Positions 1-11,239 of a stretch of 64,000 nt of DNA are shown here, in pieces. The stretch's first letter is position 1, and each line of letters begins with the position of its first letter. The stretch is taken from contig OV884011.1 of assembly GCA_930367205.1 (NCBI GenBank), positions 35,601,754-35,665,753 on the forward strand. The letters are read 5' to 3'. Made by a program: the position numbers and the translations under genes. Origin of the DNA: Acanthosoma haemorrhoidale (lineage: Eukaryota > Arthropoda > Insecta > Hemiptera > Acanthosomatidae). Below the pieces are notes generated by a model. The model was not told the DNA's origin and ran no database searches. It saw only the letters and a list, made by a program, of their open reading frames with translations.

Positions 1-1650
1 GTTTAAACATAAATAATAATAATTCAACAGAAAACTATCAAATAAATCTTATTTACTTTGTGAACCAATAATACATACTTTTCATCAATGATTGTACGAC
101 TATTTATAGAATGATCTAAAGTTTTATGGTAGTTTGTAGTAACGTCATTGGGACTTTCTATTGTAATTTATTTATTGTTTTTATTATAATTATGATTTGT
201 AGTTTAAATCAAGTCTATAAATTCTATTGGGTGTAACCAATTTAATTGTTTTAAGTATATTTATAACTAATAATAATATAATTTATTTTGATATGATACA
301 ATATCTTATATTTATTGAATAGTTTTTATTTGGTATTGAAGAATTCCACTAGCGAGAGGAAGGCAAACTTTGTCGATTATATAATTTTTTTTTTGCAATT
401 TGTAAGAATATTTTATTTTATTATAGTTTTTGATATATATTACTATTGCTAATAATGGGACCTACTGTCTCTGTTTGCCAAGAGAATGGCTCTGAGTAGT
501 CGGGGGATGTCTATCCAATGTCCTCTTACCAGCCGAATGACTAAATAACAAGGAAGAATAAAGGGAGTTGAGGGGAAACAAACAAGAGTCCAAGTGGAAG
601 GGGCCATGTTAGATTGGCTCATTTTATAAAGGTTTTTTAACAGCATTCTCTTAGCGAACGAACTGTAATAGTGTTTTTGTAGCCTGAAGATGACAACATA
701 GAATTGTTGAAAGTGCTTGTTTAATGCAAGAAATTTTTGTGGAGGCTTGAAAGTATTATTCCTACACAAATAATCTACATACAAAAGTAAAGGTTTTGTT
801 GTCTGAGCTGAGTTGATGGATTTTATCATACCTATTTAGAATAGAATAGTAACTAACTTTACTCTGGTAACATGAAACTTATGAATACTTAAATGATGTT
901 ATGAAATAAAAACTCAATTTTAGTTGACAAAAAAAAAAATAAATAAAAAAACAATAATCAAAGTTGAATGTGATGCTTTACACTCAAAGATTTTGTTACA
1001 GCTAGCAACCTGTTCAAATCCCAACGCATATTACATATTATTAATGAGGACGTCAAAGTCAAGGCTTTCATTATTTCCCATCGAGTCACTTTATTTTTGG
1101 TGTGTGAATGGGGGTCAAATGGAACTGGCATGCAAAATATCATTCTTCTAAAAAAAAAAGTCGTGAATGCGATGTTAATTCGAGTTTTAATGACTTCTTG
1201 TATTTGTAGTATTAAAATACAAAAATAAATTAGATAGTGTTAAACAGAATGCCTAGGTCATAAACTTGATAATCTACTATAAAAACATAGTTTTTTTTTT
1301 CATAGCAATTAATTAATTTATGGCATCTGACCATGTTTTATGGACATGCCATTATTTTGAGCCGCCTGCGGTGGCAACATCGAAACCTCCATATTAAATT
1401 TAATATTTCTCGGTCGAACAGGGAACTCACAAAGACCTAAAAACACAAGCAGACAGAAAATGATTTCTGTTTTTGAATGAACAAATAGCAGAACCTTAAA
1501 AAAAAAAAAGTACTAATATTCAATAGTATATATCAATAGTAATATTCAAAAGGCCTAAGGCAAACATGATTATTTGCTCTGACAAGAGAGATAAAGAGAG
1601 ATCAACAAAGAAACAATTAATAATGCAAATTCATTGTTTGTTTAACATAC
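1..1650. other. Noncoding, intron 4 side of the DNAJC1-like gene
   Basis: This stretch follows the last exon I can place, so it is probably the next intron of the minus-strand J-protein gene. It is AT-rich with several A and T runs. A 126-codon minus-strand open frame (449-829) resembles nothing I know and does not fit the next expected part of DNAJC1. I see no convincing exon or repeat here. Confidence 0.5.
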
Positions 1651-1769
1651 GTCGGCTTTGGAAGGGTTGAGACCAGTTCTGGAAGTATCTGAACAGTCTC
1701 CATATCCACTGCTTTGCCTTTCTTCTGTTTCTTTTGGAGCCTCTTACTCTTCAGGTTAACAAACTCTTC
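1651..1769 (-). CDS. DNAJC1: DNAJC1-like exon 4 (basic cytosolic linker)
   Basis: 119 bp, 39 codons plus two bases, ending CCGAC before donor GTATGT. It encodes a Lys/Arg-rich segment (KSKRLQKKQKKGKAVDME) and then VQILPELVSTLPKP. The family has a basic ribosome-binding linker at this place. The next exon should begin in phase 2, left of the window or undetected in it. Confidence 0.88.
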
Positions 1770-4700
1770 CTAGGATAAAAAAAAAAAACTTTTAATAAGT
1801 AAAAAAAAAACTATGGATGGCTAAGGCTCTTATCCAGCAGATTCCAATAGCCAGGTTTTTATTCTTAACCCAGTGAAGGAGCAGGTACAGAGAGGCCGGG
1901 TAAGCCATTACAGAGTCTTCTGACCTCAGACTTGAAAAAACGGCTGGATTTGGCAAATATAATCAAATTTGTCCAGCTTAGCACACAGTCAAGGCCAAGA
2001 ATCAGTATGTCTAGATAATCAGCCAAGTCTACCACCGTATCTATTAGACTGTTCCATTCTCTTTTTCCGGGTCAATTTCAACAAACGCATCGCCAAAATT
2101 AATCTCTTGAGCACATACGTACCATGCATTTAACTATTACAGAAAGATGAAAAGGGAAGTGAAAGAGATTAATCAAACCAAATAAAAAAAAAAAATCTAT
2201 TGAAGTAAGGAATAAAGTTATTTATTATTCTGTTTAATTATCGTTCATTGGTCAAGGACAAATAAAATTAAACACAAATAAATGTTTAATAAACAATTCT
2301 CATCGTTGACATTAATTGAATGGCTTCTAAAATGTATAAAAAAATAAATGAGAAAATCATGATGTTTTGGTTGTTTATTCAAAGTCCACTCACTCTTCTT
2401 CTTCAAGGTTTTTATTATAATAACGTTAGGTAGAGTGATTACAATTAGATATAAACAATTAGCCAAGTCAAGATATTGTTACCATAATAATATTACAATG
2501 GAAATGGAAAGAATAGATAAACTGAAGAGAACATAGTTACTTTTTAATCTGTTCAAAAACAAAATAAATTGTATGTTAATCTACACGATATAGTCACTTA
2601 CGATTGCGTATTTCTTCTCCAAGTAAGCAGCCCAGGCAACTAAGTACTGCCCTATTGTAATTATAATGAACAGAATTACAGACATCTCAATGAGACCCAT
2701 CTTCCGAACTTTCCGGTAGTAGTACACAGCCTCCTTCCAATCAGGAAGTCCGTTGAGGAGGACATCATCGTATTTTGCCCTTTTGGTTGAGTCTCGCAGG
2801 ATATCGTAGATTGAAACAAGCTATAAAAACCAACATAAATTATAAACATATAATCATTACAATAGCATTAAATTACAACTGTCCAAGATGACCCAGGCTT
2901 CTGACTCACTAAAGTTATCAAAGGAAACTAGTAAATTGTTTAAAATTCACGTCTTTTATTGGAGTTGATAGATTGTAATGATCCTATTCAACATGGGGTT
3001 AGTTAATTATCATTAGATGTGGTATTGATCCTCCTTTTTTCAATAATTAATAGCTGAAGGAAAAAGATGGTGTCAGTGCTGAATTTCAAGCCCAGTACCT
3101 ACCGATCTGTGATTAGGTGCTCTTCCGATCCGAGCATTAGCACAGCCGATATCAACTCTCTTTAGCTATGCTTTTCGATCTGCAAAACATCGCACCAGGA
3201 GTGCTGGTGAAGGGGCTACCATGTCATGTAGTCATATAGGGTTACATGTATTTAATATAAAATATTGAAATTATATAATCATTATTTGTGGTATTTGTTG
3301 ACTAACTACTAGTTTTAATAATTTAACAGACAAAAAGAAAAGGGCAGGGAGATAGGGAAACCCCTGCCATGTCAGTATGTATTCTTTGGATAATAAATAC
3401 AAAATTTAATATTTTACGCAATGAAAAATAACTAGGATAAGACCAAGAACTGAAAAAACACCATTAAATGCTTCCAAAAAGCAGTAATCCTTACTTATTC
3501 TAAGGCATTTGTGTGTGTGTGATTGACTATTTAAGTCAAAGTCCTGTTTGAATTAGATAAATTAAATTTCAGTTCAAAGTTCCTTCCGCCAAATGGCCCA
3601 GGCTACCGGGAAAATACTGGAATCCCATAATAAATAATTAAGGGGATACAATCTATTAATACAAAATTAAAGATTTCATTGTCTCGATTAATAATGTATA
3701 AAATTATATAAGTAGAACAGCTATAACCAATGGAGCAAGTCAGTTACCGAGTGGACTCCATTAGGCAAGGAAGAGAAATGAAAAGATAGTCCGTCAAAAT
3801 GAGGAAAGAAAAAAGTGTGACATGGCCTAGGGAAGATGAGGACAGGATCTACCGGGGCGAGAAATTGAGAAGCAGGAAACAAACTCCCCAAACCAATGGT
3901 TTGACTGATCACCGATACATCACTTACTTTCTAAAAGGAAGGCCTACAAATGCCACAAATCACTGAAAATACAATTTTATTTCCAAGCTATTAATTTGAC
4001 TTGATTACTTGATATTATTTACTTCGAAGTAATATATTAATTATTCACTAAAAAGAGAAATTAGTGACAGGAATTCTGGTCAGATGGATCGGAGGAAAAC
4101 ATTTTATTTCAGATGTAGAAGGATAGTAAATTTAAGATAAGCTGCCTTAAGTTTGAGACATAAGGGCATTAAACCAAATAAACAGCCTGCTTAGAGTTCA
4201 TTGATCCTTCATAGTAGAGATTGAATATTTATCAAACGAAAATAAAGAATTTTCTTAACAAGAAACTCAAGAGATAACAACTTCCTTTTTTTCTAGAGAT
4301 AATAAGGTATTCACAATGCTTAATTAGCTGGAACGTAATACTAGGTGAAACCAAAGAAAGATAACGGACAAATAGATAAAATTTAACTACCCCCAACGTG
4401 GAATAGGACAATTATGATTACTTAATGACGTAAGCTGTTAACACCAAAGCACTTGCCACTGAAAATCACCTTTTCAACAAATAAAAAAAAAAGTTAGTAC
4501 CTAAATTATTAACAAAAAAAATCTATCAAAATGGGTTCGAAGGGCATACATTAAATACTTGATTTTTATAATTATTGGCTCTTAAAATCTGATTTTTGGG
4601 AATATCTTTGAATTTCTTTTAGAGCAACAGTAATTGACATCCCCTTAATTATGGGCATAAAATCTTAAATACCTTCTGAGCAGTGACATGAGAGAGCTTA

Positions 4701-5584
4701 AAAGTTAGAGGGAAGCTGGTCAGCTAATAAGTACGGCGACTGTTTTTCAAGTTTAATTTGTTTTTTTCCTATACTCCCTGTTACTATATCTAAATTAAAA
4801 GCACATAAAGCCTAGCCCAGGATGTTGTGGTAATATGACGTCTCTCCCAAATATATTTATGTATTTAAATATATTTTTTGTGCTGAATAAATGCTTAGTA
4901 ATGACTTTTTTTAGGTTAGCATTTTGTTTTCTGTTTGGGTCATCTGGTGAACCTTTCATTTAAAATTGTCACTCTCTAGGTCTAACACAAAACCTACAGT
5001 CACCAGAACAGGCAGAATTACAAACTAGAATTATAAAATTGTTGTCACTTTCCCATCATCCTGGACCAAACCACCAAATCAAGTAAGTTCTTTAGCCTAC
5101 GACTGGTAGTCCTGTCTAATGGAAAATTAAGTAATATGAAGCCTTTTAAACACCGTGTACTTACATTAATAATTATTATTAAAATAAATTAAAACTATTA
5201 TAGGCGAAATGATAAATTTAATACGAGGAGTCAAGAATGAAAAGGTGAAAATCTATTCATAGAAAACATACCTGTCTAAACTTGACATTTGCATCAGGAG
5301 CATCATTTTTATCAGGATGCAATGCAAGTGATAGCTTCCTAAAGGCTTTTTTTATTTTTGATCCATCAGCATTCTGAAAATAAATAAAATAATGTAATGA
5401 TTGTTTAGAAAACATTAGTGATTTCAATGCATATATACTAACATACCTCAGGAATTTCTAAAGTATCATAGAAACTCTGGCCAATTTCTTCGACCAAGTC
5501 AAAGATTTCCAGATCATCAGAGTCCCATCCATGGGCGACACCAATAGAAACCAGAAGTAAAACAAATGTAAAGTACTTTGGCAT
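1651..5584 (-). CDS. DNAJC1: DNAJC1/ERdj1-like ER membrane J-domain protein, 5' part (four exons)
   Basis: Spliced on the minus strand as 5584-5447, 5373-5272, 2820-2602 and 1769-1651. Every intron has GT/AG borders, the first three exons are whole-codon lengths, and the frame stays open for 192 residues plus two bases. Residues 1-19 look like a signal peptide ending AHG, followed by WDSDDLEIFDLVEE, a hallmark of the DNAJC1 family. The J domain covers about residues 38-105 with HPD at 65-67. It is followed by the DDVLLNGLPDW and YYYRKVRKM segments, a transmembrane helix at about 122-144, and a Lys-rich tail (KSKRLQKKQKKGK). In the known family the J domain sits in the ER lumen and stimulates BiP, while the cytosolic side contacts ribosomes and carries SANT domains. 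Those later parts should lie beyond the left edge. The start is the ATG just before the signal peptide. Function is inferred from family resemblance; the exon structure is read directly. Confidence 0.93.
1770..2601 (-). other. Intron 3 of the DNAJC1-like gene
   Basis: About 830 bp, phase 0, donor GTAAGT and acceptor TATCCTAG. AT-rich. I see no coding or mobile sequence in it. Confidence 0.8.
2602..2820 (-). CDS. DNAJC1: DNAJC1-like exon 3 (end of J domain, transmembrane helix)
   Basis: 219 bp, 73 codons, ending GCAATC before donor GTAAGT. It encodes helix III/IV of the J domain (YDILRDSTKRAKYDDVLL), the family segment NGLPDWKEAVYYYRKVRKM, and a hydrophobic helix (VILFIIITIGQYLVAWAAYL) followed by EKK, consistent with a single membrane span. 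Confidence 0.93.
2821..5271 (-). other. Intron 2 of the DNAJC1-like gene
   Basis: About 2.45 kb, phase 0, acceptor ...TTTATAG. It is AT-rich. It holds a tRNA-like SINE head near 3069-3148. I see no coding exon. The short open frame at 3721-3912 (minus) looks like chance. Confidence 0.8.
3069..3148 (-). repeat. tRNA-derived SINE head or tRNA pseudogene
   Basis: Read on the minus strand, the segment has a degenerate pol III A box (GCTCGGATCGGAAGAGCA), an anticodon-arm-like stretch, then CTGGGCTTGAAATTCAGCAC in the position of a B box and T arm. Order and spacing match a tRNA-like head. The B box is degenerate (GGCTTGAAATTC), so it is probably a fossil. It lies inside intron 2 of the J-protein gene. 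Confidence 0.55.
5272..5373 (-). CDS. DNAJC1: DNAJC1-like exon 2 (J-domain core with HPD)
   Basis: 102 bp, 34 codons, from AATGCTGAT to AGACAG before donor GTATG. It encodes helix II of the J domain (KIKKAFRKLSLALHPDKN) with the HPD tripeptide that stimulates Hsp70/BiP ATPase activity. Both borders are phase 0. Confidence 0.93.
5374..5446 (-). other. Intron 1 of the DNAJC1-like gene
   Basis: A 73-bp phase-0 intron with donor GTATGT and acceptor TTTTCAG. It is much shorter than the next intron (about 2.45 kb). Confidence 0.85.
5447..5584 (-). CDS. DNAJC1: DNAJC1-like exon 1 (signal peptide, start of J domain)
   Basis: 138 bp, 46 codons, starting ATG CCA AAG and ending ATT CCT GAG before the donor GTATGT. 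It encodes a hydrophobic leader (FTFVLLLVSIGVAHG) and the acidic stretch leading to FYDTLEIPE, the first helix of the J domain. The next exon joins in phase 0. Confidence 0.92.
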
Positions 5585-6639
5585 TTTTTAAAATCTAATC
5601 ACAACCTAGAAAGAACAAATACTTCATCAAATGACTAGACTTTAGAAAACTGACTTTTTTTTTGTCAGCAAAGTAGCTTTCACCACTCAATTGACCACGT
5701 TAAATGAACTGTAGCAGAACTATTCACTCTGTGACTATGATATAATCTTTTGAAACCCACAAGCAGTTTCAACCACTTTGGGCTGAATGGTTGGGCAATT
5801 TAAATTGGAACCACAACTAAAATAAAATACAGAAAAAAGTAACTGTCCGTTCTTAGCTTTTGTATTGATCGAAGTAAGCTTTATAAACTAGACTTTTGAC
5901 ACACAAAGTGAGGGTTCTTCACGCTATAATGAAGAGAAGAAATTTATGTAATGGATAACATCTTGTTACACAAATCGTAACAGAAGGACACATACGAGGG
6001 GTACTTGAGCTGAGTATTGAACCGTTTGCTACGAAAGCTGTTAGGTTCGATTTGAATAATCAATGATTGGCTGAAGATTACATTACCTAAATGGAAGAGC
6101 CACCATTAGCTAACAGAATATCACAATAGGTTCAAGCCGTAACCCATACCTGCCAACACTGAAACCGTTCTTTGACTACTCTCACGGAGATCGATCGCTT
6201 TCAGTAACTCTCTATCGATTATACTGTCTATCGATAGCTCTTTTTTCCTTTGTTTATATTTCAAGTGGCTTTTTTCTAAGATCTATGTATTAAAATTATT
6301 AAAAAGCACTAAATAACCATAAAATACTGGATAATAAATAATTATAAACAGGAAAATTTCTTTATGGTAGTTTTCAGGTAGATTATTCTGAACGTTGTCA
6401 GTGATAATTAGGTGCCCCCCTCATTGAATTGCTTGTTTTTATTTATTTATTGAAATATGTACAATTCAATCAATGCAAATAGCCCCCTTGCCTTAAATTA
6501 AAACATATAAACCATTTTGAAATGAGACAATGACTACTTGTTACAAAATATGTCCATAATTTAGTCTCAGCCATACCCATCCCATCACTTCCATTAGAAT
6601 GATTTTATCACTAATACACTTATCACAAACGTTTTAAAC
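5585..6639. other. 5' flank of the DNAJC1-like gene
   Basis: Contains the likely 5' UTR and promoter of the minus-strand J-protein gene, including TATCGAT-type motifs near 6213-6236. I see no other coding sequence. Transcription start not located. Confidence 0.5.
6213..6236 (-). promoter_or_regulatory. DRE-like TATCGAT motif pair, putative core promoter element
   Basis: TATCGATT (6213-6220) and the palindrome TATCGATA (6229-6236) sit 16 bp apart about 640 bp upstream of the J-protein start codon. TATCGATA is the DREF-binding element of insect housekeeping promoters. A GATCGATCG palindrome lies just to the left. Role inferred from motif and position; an intron in the 5' UTR may separate it from the ATG. 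Confidence 0.45.
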
Positions 6640-7060
6640 TAACTATTGAAACTGTCAGTTCATTGTACTTGTACCAAGAGGCTGATCTATACAATACTCC
6701 TACTTACCTGGTCCTACAGAAGAGAAGTCTGGGGGAGTGCCAAGTCCTCCAATATCTTTCGCATCCAGTTTCTGCAATCCAGAACCCTCTGTTATGTAGC
6801 AGCAAATGGTCTTTTTTTTATCAACAACTGTACCCTTAACTCTGTCCTAAACATCCGTTTCAAGATCTAGCAACTTACTGTTACCAGAATTCCTATTCCC
6901 TCCTCCCTGGTCACCCTAATACCTGTACAAATGCTCTTAAAGCTACTAGAGACGTGATTTGGCTTATAAATTCTATTCCCCCAAAAAATTAATAATGTCA
7001 AGTACTAATAATATTTGTATGAAATGCATTGTATAAGTTTTAATTAATAAAAAAATCTAG
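6640..7060 (+). mobile_element. Jockey-like non-LTR retrotransposon remnant (RT C-terminal end)
   Basis: Plus-strand translation gives KRLIYTILLLTWSYRREVWG then AKSSNIFRIQFLQSR. This aligns by eye with the ORF2 tail of the element at 41344-46109 (NKLLIYKVILKPIWTYGIEL and AKKSNIKRIQSFQSK). Divergence is high and the frame closes at about 6870, so this is an old, 5'-truncated copy. The AATTAATAAAAAAATC stretch near 7045 may be its 3' tail. Confidence 0.6.
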
Positions 7061-9248
7061 ATAATCTTTGAAAACATTCAATTAATTCTACTGAATTTGA
7101 AATTCTATTTGAATAGTTATTCAGTACTATCCATATAGTGTTTTTTTTTATCTATAAAAACATGTGATAATTTATGTTTTTTCTTTTGAATTTGTTTTTA
7201 ATCAAATGTTAATTGCTTATATTTTGCACTTAGTGATCATTAAGTTCACATTTTGTTTTTACAATATGTGGCATTGGTTCAATGGATAAGTGATTGAGAA
7301 CCTACATTTCAGATTTCCGAGCATTATCCTTTTGGGAATCGTATTGCTAGAAAATGTATTAGTTCTTAACGTATGATTTCTCAATTGTGGGAAACAGTAT
7401 TTATCAATGGATGCTTACTTACTTTTGTGTTTGATTATTAGTACATTGATGTGTTCAAGAGTGCAACACCATTGGAGTTCATACACCTTCTAAACTATGA
7501 CTTACAAGGAATTTTAATCTTAGGATTTACCTTGGGGTATCAATAGATCATGCAACAATATTCTCTGCAGTTAAAAAAACAAAAAAAACATGTTTTATTG
7601 ACACTTTTAATGACTTTTTGTAATAATAGCCCACAAAAGCCACAGCAAATAATACAAATTATCAATCAGGACATGGGAAAGAAATTTACTTTTTAATTAC
7701 CAGTAATTGATTGGCCTTTCATTATTTTTTAAAAGGGTGCTTTTATTTTTAGCATTTGGCACATCAAAGGATGTGAAAGTTGATAATGTTTTTAAATTGT
7801 GCATACGTAATAGCATGCCTCCAAAAAAACACTGGTTGAGTTATAGTTATAAGCAAAATGTTAATAACCTTAATTAAAATCGATAAGCATATATTGATTT
7901 ACAGCTAAAAGGACATCAGGATTCATAACTTGGAGTTTACTGTGAAATTTGGTTCCACTTCATTTTGTTTAAAGTACCTTGCAGATTACTCTTGACAGCC
8001 TTATATTAGAGTTTGTTAAAAAAAAAAAATCTATTTCTGACCCCTACCATTAGATTTGAGAGCATAAGCCAACATGTTAGAGAAGGGGGAAAACGAATAA
8101 ATATGAGAAATAGATTTCATATTATGATTCTCCAAACACACCGATGATAGAAAATATTTAGTCCATGTCAGTCCATGGCTCGGCTTAAGAAAGTCTATTA
8201 GATAGAGGTGTTTCCAGAAAGTTTTTAGAGGATGTTGGGATACAACAAGAAAACGATGAGTTTATTCTTATTGACTCTCTAGAAATTGTCCATCATTATC
8301 CATCAAAATAAATTTTTGAATAAATTCTTCTCTCATCAGGGAGTTTGCTCTATAGCGAGTTTTGGGTTTTACAGTTACTAGCTGAAGCCAATGATGAACT
8401 GTTCAAATTTTGTTTTAACCATCGGAAAGTATAGATTTTTTAAGTAAGAAGATAATTGATTTAAGTAAGAAAATGATTGCCTAGATCTATTTGACAGAAC
8501 AAGCCAATTGTTTATCTGGGTATGAGCCAAATTAAATGAAATCCCATTTTTATGAATTAAAGATCAAACCCACATCTATGTATTAAAAAAAAAAAAATAA
8601 TGCCTTTTATTCTACTTATGCAATAATTAGTTCATAGAAGCCAACAAGAAATTTTAATAGTTCAGACAATAGTTTGCAGGTGTTAGGCAAGTCACAAAAT
8701 TGCTGTTTTATAATTTTTAGGGTTCATGAAGTCAGAAATGCTTATGATTTCCTCGCATCTGATGACTTGACAAATACTATTGCCTCTGTGATACATGATT
8801 AAAGGTAATTAATTAATTGCTCATAAAAATAAAAATGTTATATAACTTTATGAAGAGTATCACATTAATTCCTTATCAGAAATGTCTAATCATTGTTTTT
8901 GTTTGTCTCTTACAACTATAATTGCATAAATTGAATAAAATTGTCATTAAAATTTTTTTGAAATTGTAACAATCTATTAATTGGTGGTGCATCACAATTG
9001 AATCATTTTTTTTATTAATTTAATATCAATCTATCAGTAGACATGAAGCTTATTGACTTGGATTATTTTAGGCCGCAGTTCTTCTTTTCTGAAACCCTCT
9101 TAATATCTTATTCAGCTGACGCAAATCCAATAAACATTATATTATCTTCAGATTTAATCTACCTTGAAACTATAACAGAACATCTGTATGAGACTCTTAA
9201 GACATAATCATTTTAATTACTTATAGTTGAGATTTTCCGTACGATGTA
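7061..9248. other. AT-rich intergenic DNA, nothing recognised
   Basis: Both strands are closed by frequent stops. I recognise no exon, RNA gene or transposon. Short A and T tracts only. Confidence 0.5.
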
Positions 9249-9370
9249 CGAGGGTGGTCTGACAAGTTTCCGACCTAACAAAGCTTTTATTTTAGCTTTT
9301 ATTTCACTAGCTTTTATTTATTTTATTATCATCTTCATGTTGAGGTCGGAAACTTTTCAGACCACCTGTG
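9249..9370. mobile_element. 122-bp MITE with ~29-bp terminal inverted repeats
   Basis: The left end (GGGTGGTCTGACAAGTTTCC, then GACCTAACA) is mirrored at the right end (GACCACC read inward as GGTGGTCTGAAAAGTTTCC, then GACCTCAACA). TA dinucleotides flank both ends, the target of Tc1/mariner transposases. Internal DNA has no coding potential and contains AGCTTTTATT three times. A miniature, non-autonomous DNA transposon is the simplest reading. Confidence 0.8.
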
Positions 9371-10167
9371 TATATCTTTAGCTAAATATTAAGAAATTAT
9401 TGGCCATATTTCTTAACCAATTAGTGTTATTATGATCATCCTAAAATTAAACTTAAGTATTTATTTTTGTTAATAGAAATGTTTAATCATGCGTGAATAA
9501 TGACAAATTATACATTTTCACTTTCTATAGTTTTTATTTTTAAAATAATCTTACAGTTAACTTTGTCTGCTCAAATACACTAAATTGCTGAGAACTCAGT
9601 GTATTGAATACATTAAAAATATGAATAAAGTAATAAAATTAGTAAAAATATAACATACAACAAATAAGATACGTAAAATAATAATAACACATTTAAATCA
9701 ACAATGGCCTATAAATAATAACATTAGAATATAATAATACTTTAATCCGTAGTGCAGTAGTTAGTGAAAGTAAAATATTAGTAATTAGAATAACAACATG
9801 AGTAATATTGTATTATTCGTTAATATAAGTTACTACTATTTGTGTGAATATTATTTTTATATATTCTAGTTATATCTTTATGAAAATAGGAGGGGGTGAC
9901 CACTTCTTCCAATCAGTAGCTTATGGAGACATTTTATAGGGGTTATTGTAAATTCATTAACCTAGAAAACATTTATAGAGAGAAAATAGTCATAAAACAA
10001 CATTGCCCAACATGTTGCTGCAATACAGCAGAATTGTTGTCGAAATATTAAGATATGCTATGGCCATATTGCCTGGGTGTAGCTGGAGTTGTCACCTTCT
10101 CTGAGAAATTATAATTTATAAAATAATAAAACAAATGATATGAGGCAAATATTAAAATTTTTTTTTT
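9371..10167. other. AT-rich intergenic DNA, nothing recognised
   Basis: Dominated by AT runs, no open frame of note, no repeat that I could match elsewhere in the window. Confidence 0.5.
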
Positions 10168-10309
10168 CTTAGCTTTTCAAGACTTTTTCAAGCTTTTCAA
10201 AAAAAAGTTTTTTCAGACTTTGAAAATGAAGGATAAGGGAAAAATTATTTGGAGTGAATGGATCCTTTTACTAGGAGACCTATTTGAAGGTTGGGTGAAG
10301 GAATTAAGG

Positions 10310-10472
10310 TTTTTTTTTGTTTTTTTGTTTTTTTATTTCAAAACCTCAACAAAACAATACAATGTACAAAAAAAAAAAGAAAAATAACAAAATATTTGGA
10401 TTACATGTTTCTCCTCTTTCTGCATTTACATGCATTTCTACATTTACATGCATTTCTGCATTTACATGCATT
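10310..10472 (-). mobile_element. Nested poly(A) retroposon with 10-bp TSD
   Basis: GGAATTAAGG occurs at 10300-10309 and again at 10473-10482, and the related copy at 27.7 kb has this site uninterrupted. The 163 bp between, read on the minus strand, start with 18-bp repeats and end with TTTTGAAATAAA followed by an A-rich tail. This is the pattern of a transcript copied and inserted by LINE machinery. Its source is not recognised. Confidence 0.75.
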
Positions 10473-10474
10473 GG
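10421..10474. repeat. 18-bp tandem repeat, three units
   Basis: Unit TGCATTTACATGCATTTC with one A/G-type change, three copies in a row, inside the nested retroposon. The repeats lie at the end opposite to its poly(A) tail. Confidence 0.8.
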
Positions 10475-10545
10475 AATTAAGGAGTGTAGGAGACCTTGGT
10501 AGAGGTGTAAATGTCTCGGTGCAGTGCTGAGAGTCCACTGATGGT

Positions 10546-11239
10546 TAAATATTTAAATGTTGAACATATTCTGACTTTAGATCGATAACCATTTGTTGAG
10601 GTGAGTAGAGAACCTGGCCAGAGATGGAATGTCCCGGATTCACAAATTATGGCCTCTCTGAAAAATAAAATCACCTCTGTTGAAAATCATTGTTTCAAAA
10701 TATATGTGTATTAAATTTTAAGTCTTGGAAGTAGAACAGCATACTTCAAAATACCACAAAAATTAGCCAGTAAGCATGAAAAATAATGATTTATGATTTT
10801 GAAAAACCTAAAAATAAATGAGAAATCAAATTATTTTCACATAACTATAACTATTTAGAAAGGGGGGGGGGTAATACAAGAAAGTTGCGCTACAGGCACA
10901 TCAAGATTGCAGTTAAGACGTTTATGCCTCATTTGAGCATTTCTATACAGTTTCTAATCTCAAAGATCGATTATTAATAATAGCTTCGGTTTATGTATAA
11001 TTTATGAAAACATCAATCGTGAATAATTTATTTCATTAATTTCGATATGGCTGCAATGATTGGGATTAATGAGGGGGCATTACAAACTCCGCTCGAAATA
11101 AAGCACGCCGGGAATATAAAGTTTTCATGAAGTTGTGTTGGTAGCAATGTTTCTTGCAAGCCAGGAATCCTGGAGGTGTGACACAATAATTGTAAACAGG
11201 CTTGAGGCTACTTTATGTAAGTCATTGTAAGTAAATTAT
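10546..11239. other. Intergenic DNA, nothing recognised
   Basis: AT-rich, with a G run at 10862-10871. No gene or repeat recognised. Confidence 0.45.

Larger units (their letters stand above)
10168..10545 (-). mobile_element. Non-LTR retrotransposon 3' end (family T), interrupted
   Basis: On the minus strand this is a 3' UTR ending in an A-rich tail (T run at 10161-10170). GGATCCTTTTACTAGGAG, the following ATTTGAAGG, and AGTGCTGAGAGTCCACTG match 27595-27790 closely. The order is broken by a 163-bp insertion at 10310-10472. It shares the GGGAAAAATA and ATTTGAAGG blocks with the 3' UTR of family R at 17.65 kb, so the two families are related. No coding part is left. Confidence 0.65.

Noticed and set aside
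449..829. 126-codon minus-strand open frame left of DNAJC1-like exon 4, possibly its next exon.
   Set aside because: The frame and phase do not join to exon 4 with good splice sites and the peptide does not resemble the family at that point.
3118..3130. TGCTCTTCCGATC looks like the end of a sequencing adapter, suggesting contamination.
   Set aside because: The minus strand reads as the D arm and A box of a tRNA-like SINE head (CGGATCGGAAGAGCA), with a T-arm-like part at the right distance, which explains the match.
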